Shown in pieces: positions 6,644-10,365 of a stretch of 10,365 nucleotides of DNA (positions are counted from its first letter, which is position 1; every line of letters starts with the position of its first letter). Below the pieces are notes generated by a model. The model was not told the origin of the DNA. It searched no databases and was given only the letters and a program-made list of their open reading frames with translations. This stretch comes from JBDLIL01 sp039714855 (lineage in GTDB: Bacteria > Patescibacteriota > Microgenomatia > UBA1400 > PJMF01): NCBI GenBank assembly GCA_039714855.1, contig JBDLIL010000036.1:1-10365 (forward strand), written 5' to 3'. The position numbers were made by a program, and so were the translations under genes.

Positions 6644-7843
6644 TTAATAACTCACTTCATTGCCCTTATCAATCACACTCACCCAAGTGAGACCTCTGGC
6701 AAATTTTAGATCTTTGCCTTTAGAATCAGTGAAGCTGAGTTCTGACTCCCTAGTTTTCTTATTCCAGGTAGCATTGATGGCTTGACCGTTTTTGAAAACT
6801 AAAGCTTTGCCGGTGCCTTCTGTGCGATAAAGCATGTGTTTTTTCTCGTTAATAGGGCCTTTTTCATCTGTTAAGAAAACTATGACATTGCTGGCTTCAA
6901 TTTGTTGATCATTGTTAAGATCAATGTGAGGCTGATTGGCCATGAAGCGCCTGTATGCATTAGTTTCAGGATTATATTCCCATTTGACCGAATAATCATC
7001 ATAACCGCTCCAAAAGTCATAACTAACAGTAGTTGCTTCTCCAACTTCTCCCTTTTTATCTTCAAAACTCCAACCCTCATATTCTTCGTTCCAATCTGCT
7101 TCACCTGTGAGACTACGACTAATTCTTCTATCAGGATTTAAGTTTGTCCATTCTCTTTCCTCTGCTGCATATTGCCACAACTTTTCTGTGCTGGTTACCA
7201 TAGTATGTTCGGTAGCCAAATCTTTATCCTTACCAAGCCTATTATAATCTCTAACAAAAACTGGATAACCAATAGAAAATTGATTCAGGTCATTGTCACC
7301 TACCCAGCCATAATCACTTAGTTGTCCCAAGGCATCCGATAAACCAGGCAAATTAGCTCCTCCAACATGCACATAAAGTGGCCAATAAAAACCACTGGCA
7401 AAATTAATAAAATATGTTCTAGCCGAACGAATAGGAGCTAGCTCAATATCTTTTCTCTGAGCATCGCAATAATACATTCCCATAAAACGAGTCACACCAC
7501 CTTCTGCAATAGCTTCGAATACAATATCTGAATTTGTGAATCCAGATTGGGGCCTGGAGTCAGGATGATTTTCAATCATCACAGCCAAAGGTCTGCGTTT
7601 TTCCCAAGCTTCTTTTTCAGTTTTAGTAAACAATTTGCCGTTTAAAGGACATGCTTCAGTTTTCTTTTCGTCAGGAGAAATATCTAAAATTAAATCCTCT
7701 TCTTGTTCTAGCAAACCTTCCAACTCAGACTCTTGTTGAGCTACCTGTGTCGACTGTTTGGCCAAAGCTCGAAAACTAAAATAAGAAACAATGCTTGATG
7801 TTAGATATAAAACTAAAGCTAAAATAAGTACTTTTTTTGGCAT
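6644..7843 (-). CDS. DUF3048 domain-containing protein (YerB-like), membrane-anchored
   Basis: A 399-aa protein with an uncleaved-looking N-terminal membrane segment (about residues 4-24, after MPKK) and the rest outside the membrane. The DUF3048 hallmarks are visible: RPLAVMIENHPDSRPQSG (84-101), SDIVFEAIAEGGVTRF (105-120), PIRSAR (137-142), YVHVGG (157-162), and a C-terminal part with FLTDE and LTWVSV. Bacillus YerB is a lipoprotein of this family; here there is no lipobox cysteine after the membrane segment, so it is anchored by its helix. The biochemical role of the family is not established. A glutamate-rich stretch (38-50) links anchor to domain. An AGGAG Shine-Dalgarno 8 bases upstream fixes the ATG at 7843. 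It follows a possible weak terminator after the preceding small gene. Confidence 0.9.
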   Translation of the reverse strand: MPKKVLILALVLYLTSSIVSYFSFRALAKQSTQVAQQESELEGLLEQEEDLILDISPDEKKTEACPLNGKLFTKTEKEAWEKRRPLAVMIENHPDSRPQSGFTNSDIVFEAIAEGGVTRFMGMYYCDAQRKDIELAPIRSARTYFINFASGFYWPLYVHVGGANLPGLSDALGQLSDYGWVGDNDLNQFSIGYPVFVRDYNRLGKDKDLATEHTMVTSTEKLWQYAAEEREWTNLNPDRRISRSLTGEADWNEEYEGWSFEDKKGEVGEATTVSYDFWSGYDDYSVKWEYNPETNAYRRFMANQPHIDLNNDQQIEASNVIVFLTDEKGPINEKKHMLYRTEGTGKALVFKNGQAINATWNKKTRESELSFTDSKGKDLKFARGLTWVSVIDKGNEVSY

Positions 7844-7851
7844 GAATTACT

Positions 7852-7856
7852 CTCCT
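7852..7856 (-). promoter_or_regulatory. Shine-Dalgarno AGGAG of the DUF3048 gene
   Basis: Minus-strand AGGAG, with an 8-base spacer to the ATG at 7843. It is one of only two clear Shine-Dalgarno sequences among the starts in this window and decides the DUF3048 start. Confidence 0.75.
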
Positions 7857-7871
7857 GTATGTGTAGTGAAC

Positions 7872-7895
7872 AAAAAATAACGAGCTCCTTTGCTC
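7872..7895 (-). terminator. Possible weak Rho-independent terminator after the 79-aa gene
   Basis: In minus sense, GAGC-AAAGGA-GCTC (7895-7882) is followed, after a G, by TTATTTTTT (down to 7872). It starts four bases after the stop codon of the small gene. The stem is only 4 bp, so it would give partial termination at most; read-through into the DUF3048 gene is likely. Confidence 0.3.
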
Positions 7896-7899
7896 TGTA

Positions 7900-8139
7900 C
7901 TAAATGATACCCTTTTGCAAGAATCCTAGCAACAATAAAAGTAATAGTATCAAAACAGTAACCCAGACAGTTTTAACTAAATCTTGAGAAATTAATTTTT
8001 TATCTAGTGCAAAAACCTCAAGCTCTTTGCTTATCGTTCGAGATTTATGAATTTTATCATCAGATCTTACAACAGAGCGCTGAGTTTTTCTTTTCGCCTG
8101 AGTTCTTTCTTTTTGTTTTTTTGTCTTTCTTTTCTTCAT
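7900..8139 (-). CDS. Small basic, tail-anchored membrane protein of unknown function
   Basis: I do not recognise this 79-aa protein. Its first 21 residues are almost entirely Lys, Arg, Gln and Thr (MKKRKTKKQKERTQAKRK); the middle is mixed charge (DDKIHKSRTISKELEVF). Residues 55-74 form one strongly hydrophobic segment with a run of seven leucines, ending in QKGII. This predicts a C-tail-anchored protein with a basic cytoplasmic N-terminus that could bind nucleic acid, ribosomes or lipid headgroups. The ATG at 8139 lies 2 bp after the rseP stop; an upstream in-frame ATG at 8181 would overlap rseP by 40 bp and give an implausible N-terminus. Tight spacing to rseP implies co-translation. A lysine-rich head of this kind could also be an ordinary positive-inside signal. 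Confidence 0.7.
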   Translation of the reverse strand: MKKRKTKKQKERTQAKRKTQRSVVRSDDKIHKSRTISKELEVFALDKKLISQDLVKTVWVTVLILLLLLLLGFLQKGII

Positions 8140-8141
8140 GA

Positions 8142-9326
8142 TTATGCAAAGTAATGATAAATATCTAAGGCAATTCGCCATATATCCCTGACAGTAATCA
8201 GCACAATTAAGCTTAATAATATGATAAACCCCCCATAATTGGCTTTAGTCTCAAACTGATTAACTCTTTTTTTACCGATGACTTTTTCCAAAAGAATAAA
8301 TAAAGCTCTGCCTCCATCTAGTGCAGGAATAGGTAGCAAATTCATTATGGCCAATCCCACTGATAAGAGTCCAGAAAAACGCAAAATACTCAAAAATCCT
8401 TCATTAAACATTCTATTTTTCACTACCACATGACCAATACCAAAAGGACCTCTAACATCTTCGGGAATAGCTCCATGAAAAATGTTAGTCAACATTTTTC
8501 CTAGTTCTTGAACCGTAAGAATAATTAAAAACAAACTTTCTTTCAAACCTGTTAAAGCGCCTCTCAGTGGCATCTCATACCAGGAATAAAATTTTAGATA
8601 TTGAGTTTGAAATGCTACACCCAAAGCTCCCTCAAGTTGAGGATTTTCTATCTCTTCATCTTTTCTAATATAAACTTCATACTCTTGAACCATTTCTTGA
8701 CAAAGATCTTGCTCACATTTGCCAGTACTAAACAGAGTAACACGCTGCCCCTTATGATTTGTAATTGCTTCCACTGCTGCCTCTATTGAATTAATTGCAA
8801 TAATTTCTTGAGAATCTTTGAGAGCAATGATGTTTGTATCAATTTGCAAACCCGCTTCTTCAGCTGGTGATTTTGGAGAAATATAACTTATGCGAGCCTG
8901 ATTTTCCAACAAACTAGGAATACCAACAAAAGAGTAAAAAATAGAAAATGCTATGGCTCCAAAAAGAAGATTAACCATAGGGCCTGCTAGAATTACTGTC
9001 AAGCGCTGCAAAGCAGGCCTGGAATAAAAAGGCTCCGCTTTCTGATTTTTTTTGTTGTTTGATAATTGGGACTTGGAATTTGCAGCAGCTGTTGCTTCCT
9101 CTCCGTAAATTCTTACAAAGCCACCAAAAGGAATCCAGTTTAAAGTAAAAGATGTGTTCCATTTTTTAAACAATTCTTTAGCCCTAGGCGGATATCCCAA
9201 TCCAAATTCTTCAACTACTATACCCAGGTATTTTGATGCCAAAAAATGACCCATTTCGTGAATTAAAATCAGAAACGACAAAACTAATAAAAAAATTAAG
9301 ATAGAAGTTATAGCAGATATTATCAT
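8142..9326 (-). CDS. rseP: RIP metalloprotease RseP-type site-2 protease
   Basis: Intramembrane zinc protease (M50) that cuts membrane-bound substrates such as anti-sigma factors or leftover signal peptides. TM1 carries HEMGH (23-27), the zinc-binding and catalytic site. A conserved GGFVRIYGEE segment, then TM2 with RLTVILAGPMVNLLFG (108-123) follow. Residues about 141-225 form one PDZ-like domain (SPAEEAGL, 153-160). The C-terminal membrane segment has NLLPIPALDGGRALF with the third zinc ligand in LDG (336-338). The length (394 aa) fits a single-PDZ member. Residues 83-96 (NSKSQLSNNKKNQK) are low-complexity and encoded by a 7-bp-phased repeat. Cys204 and Cys209 in the PDZ part could form a disulfide. 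The ATG overlaps the frr stop as ATGA, indicating translational coupling. Confidence 0.96.
   Translation of the reverse strand: MIISAITSILIFLLVLSFLILIHEMGHFLASKYLGIVVEEFGLGYPPRAKELFKKWNTSFTLNWIPFGGFVRIYGEEATAAANSKSQLSNNKKNQKAEPFYSRPALQRLTVILAGPMVNLLFGAIAFSIFYSFVGIPSLLENQARISYISPKSPAEEAGLQIDTNIIALKDSQEIIAINSIEAAVEAITNHKGQRVTLFSTGKCEQDLCQEMVQEYEVYIRKDEEIENPQLEGALGVAFQTQYLKFYSWYEMPLRGALTGLKESLFLIILTVQELGKMLTNIFHGAIPEDVRGPFGIGHVVVKNRMFNEGFLSILRFSGLLSVGLAIMNLLPIPALDGGRALFILLEKVIGKKRVNQFETKANYGGFIILLSLIVLITVRDIWRIALDIYHYFA
9046..9080 (-). repeat. Seven-base-phased low-complexity stretch inside rseP
   Basis: Read in minus sense from 9080: AATTCCA, AGTCCCA, ATTATCA, AACAACA, then seven A. Four consecutive heptads end in CA. 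They are not identical copies, so this is a degenerate phased repeat. It encodes NSKSQLSNNKKN in a variable loop between the GGFVRIYGEE segment and TM2. Confidence 0.55.
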
Positions 9327-9877
9327 ATGGTCATCAGATCTTTCTCTTTATTTTTAGCTAGAACTTCAAGCTCATTCATAAGTTTTTTAAGCTCATCATC
9401 CAAGTTAACCAAATCTCTCTTGATATCGTCCTCACCAATTCCACTTTCGCCCTTCTGGGCTTCGATTTCCTTTTTGGAATCAGTTCTAATCGATCTCAGT
9501 AAAACTCTGCCTTCTTCCAATCTAGAATGCAAAATCTTTACCATTTCTTCTCTTCGCTCTTGGGTAAGTGCTGGTACAGCAATTTTTATATGATCTTGAC
9601 TAACTATGGGATTCAGGTTTAGCCCAGCTGTTTGGATAGCTTTTTCAATAGCTTCTAGCTGAGATTTGTCGTAAGGCTTCACCAGAAGCAAAGTGGAATC
9701 ACTGACTGTGATGGTGGCAAGTTCCTGAACAGCAAGATTAGTCCCGTATGCTTCGACTTTGACAGGATCTAAAAGTTGTACCGTAGCCTTACTGGTTCTT
9801 AATTTGCCCAACTTAGCTTGAATATAATCCAAGGTCTTTTTAGATTTTTCTCGAAACTTGGTCAGGTCGTATGACAT
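9323..9877 (-). CDS. frr: Ribosome recycling factor
   Basis: Splits the post-termination ribosome together with EF-G so subunits can be reused. The 184-aa product has the standard length and motifs: KLRTSKA (25-31) in the first helix of the three-helix bundle, VEAYGT (41-46), then the small beta domain with LATITVSD (53-60) and LVKPYDKSQLEAIEKAI (65-81). GLNLNP (85-90), PALTQERREEMVK (102-114) and RSIRTDSKKE (118-127) follow, with the C-terminal helix ending KEKDLMTI. The longer reading from 9931 adds 18 residues foreign to the family; the ATG at 9877 is chosen because it opens with MSYDL and has AAGGAG just upstream. It is the first gene of the minus-strand operon with rseP and is preceded by a recognisable promoter. 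Confidence 0.97.
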   Translation of the reverse strand: MSYDLTKFREKSKKTLDYIQAKLGKLRTSKATVQLLDPVKVEAYGTNLAVQELATITVSDSTLLLVKPYDKSQLEAIEKAIQTAGLNLNPIVSQDHIKIAVPALTQERREEMVKILHSRLEEGRVLLRSIRTDSKKEIEAQKGESGIGEDDIKRDLVNLDDELKKLMNELEVLAKNKEKDLMTI

Positions 9878-9881
9878 ATGA

Positions 9882-9887
9882 CTCCTT
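9882..9887 (-). promoter_or_regulatory. Shine-Dalgarno AAGGAG of frr
   Basis: Minus-strand AAGGAG with a short 4-base spacer to the ATG at 9877. It decides the frr start against the longer reading from 9931. Confidence 0.75.
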
Positions 9888-9898
9888 ATATTTGGCAT

Positions 9899-9926
9899 AT
9901 TGTAGCAAACTGGGGGCAGATAACAA
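9899..9926 (-). promoter_or_regulatory. Promoter of the frr-rseP operon
   Basis: Minus strand: TTGTTA (9926-9921) as -35 (4 of 6), 16-bp spacer, then an extended -10 TGC-TACAAT with the hexamer at 9904-9899 (5 of 6). Predicted transcription start is about 9892, giving a 15-nt leader just long enough to hold the Shine-Dalgarno. This is the best sigma-70-type promoter seen in the window. Confidence 0.65.
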
Positions 9927-9940
9927 AACAAGCAATAAGT

Positions 9941-9946
9941 TACAAT
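9941..9946 (+). promoter_or_regulatory. -10 box for the plus-strand membrane protein gene
   Basis: TACAAT (5 of 6 matches to TATAAT) precedes the ATG at 9955; transcription start by normal spacing is about 9953, giving a 2-nt leader. No -35 is evident. No Shine-Dalgarno is seen before the start. Confidence 0.4.
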
Positions 9947-9954
9947 ACGCCCAC

Positions 9955-10365
9955 ATGTTTATAAAAAAATATCTTTTTGATTTATTTTCTTCGATTAGTT
10001 CTGTCAATTTTTACAGAAATCTTAAAGATACCAGCGCTCTATCAACTTTAATGTTTTTTTTAGTCAGCTTCTTTTTTTTGGGACTATATTACAGTGTCGA
10101 AGTAATTTCTAAAGAAATTCCCAGATTAGAAAAAAATTTAAATCAAAGCCTAAACTCAATTGAAAATAATTACCCAGAAGACCTACTAATAAATTGGGAT
10201 ACAAAGAATCTGCAAATCAATCGGGAACTAATTAATCTTGATTATCCTGACTGGTTAGAAATAAAGCAAAGCGAACTACCAAAACATTTCGCTAGCTATG
10301 CTCAAAAAGACTTGTCTTCTAACAATATTTTTCCAGAAATACAAAATTCAAGTTTTTTTGTTTTT
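9955..10365 (+). CDS. Membrane protein, possibly DUF1189-like (partial, C-terminus beyond window)
   Basis: 137 codons are open to the right edge. The product starts MFIKKYLFDLFSS, then SVNFYRNLKD, a hydrophobic segment at about residues 32-46 (STLMFFLVSFFFLGLYY), and a long hydrophilic region with ISKEIPRLEKNLNQSL and INWDTKNLQINRE. The layout (short amphipathic start, FYRNL before TM1, an extracytoplasmic part after it, more TM segments expected downstream) resembles DUF1189 proteins from memory, but no diagnostic motif is visible, so this label is tentative. It is divergent from frr across 77 bp. The ATG at 9955 is the first in frame after a -10-like box. Confidence 0.65.
   Translation, partial: MFIKKYLFDLFSSISSVNFYRNLKDTSALSTLMFFLVSFFFLGLYYSVEVISKEIPRLEKNLNQSLNSIENNYPEDLLINWDTKNLQINRELINLDYPDWLEIKQSELPKHFASYAQKDLSSNNIFPEIQNSSFFVF

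Noticed and set aside
6902..7141. Plus-strand 79-codon open frame inside the DUF3048 gene
   Set aside because: It is antisense to a well-supported gene with conserved motifs throughout; it is a shadow reading frame.
4673..9325. UGA recoded as glycine (Gracilibacteria/SR1 type code)
   Set aside because: UGA ends secD and frr exactly where family proteins end and where the next gene begins, and no internal UGA is needed in any gene.

Overview
The window is an ordinary-looking, gene-dense, AT-rich bacterial chromosome segment. Gaps are mostly under 80 bp, with ATGA overlaps or 2-4 bp gaps inside operons. The gene set (RecJ, HD-type CCA-adding enzyme, short SecD/SecF, DUF3048 protein, compact frr-rseP pair) and the AT-rich heptad repeats inside coding genes suggest a small-genome lineage of the Candidate Phyla Radiation (Patescibacteria). 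That placement is inference from gene content and style, not from a marker tree. UGA is used as an ordinary stop (ends of secD and frr), so the UGA-glycine code of Gracilibacteria/SR1 is not in use.

Layout. (1) 1-1338, minus: 5' part of recJ, running off the left edge. (2) 1360-2856, plus: cca, divergent from recJ across 21 bp that hold one symmetrical promoter serving both sides. (3) 2882-3658, minus: an endonuclease/exonuclease/phosphatase-fold hydrolase, convergent with cca. (4) 3801-6590, minus: a winged-helix regulator with a degenerate nucleotidyltransferase-like domain, then secD and secF, closely packed. (5) 6644-9877, minus: frr, rseP, a 79-aa basic tail-anchored protein and a DUF3048 protein, led by a promoter with an extended -10 and a good Shine-Dalgarno. 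(6) 9955-end, plus: start of a membrane protein, possibly DUF1189-like, divergent from frr.

The minus-strand block is mostly about protein synthesis and the cell envelope: ribosome recycling, site-2 proteolysis, the SecDF export motor and a surface-anchored DUF3048 protein. recJ and cca serve DNA repair and tRNA 3'-end maturation.

The most interesting signal is not a new gene. Conserved genes carry in-frame, repeat-derived insertions. cca holds about 60 extra residues between its catalytic motifs, encoded by a 4x7-bp tandem repeat plus two strong hairpins. recJ has a 14-bp (2x7) duplication beside a perfect hairpin. rseP has a 35-bp stretch with 7-bp phasing. This recalls Rickettsia palindromic elements, which also sit in frame inside proteins. 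A second theme is promoter placement: several -10 boxes lie so close to the start codon that the mRNAs should be leaderless or nearly so. I see no CRISPR array, tRNA, rRNA, transposase or recognisable defence system.
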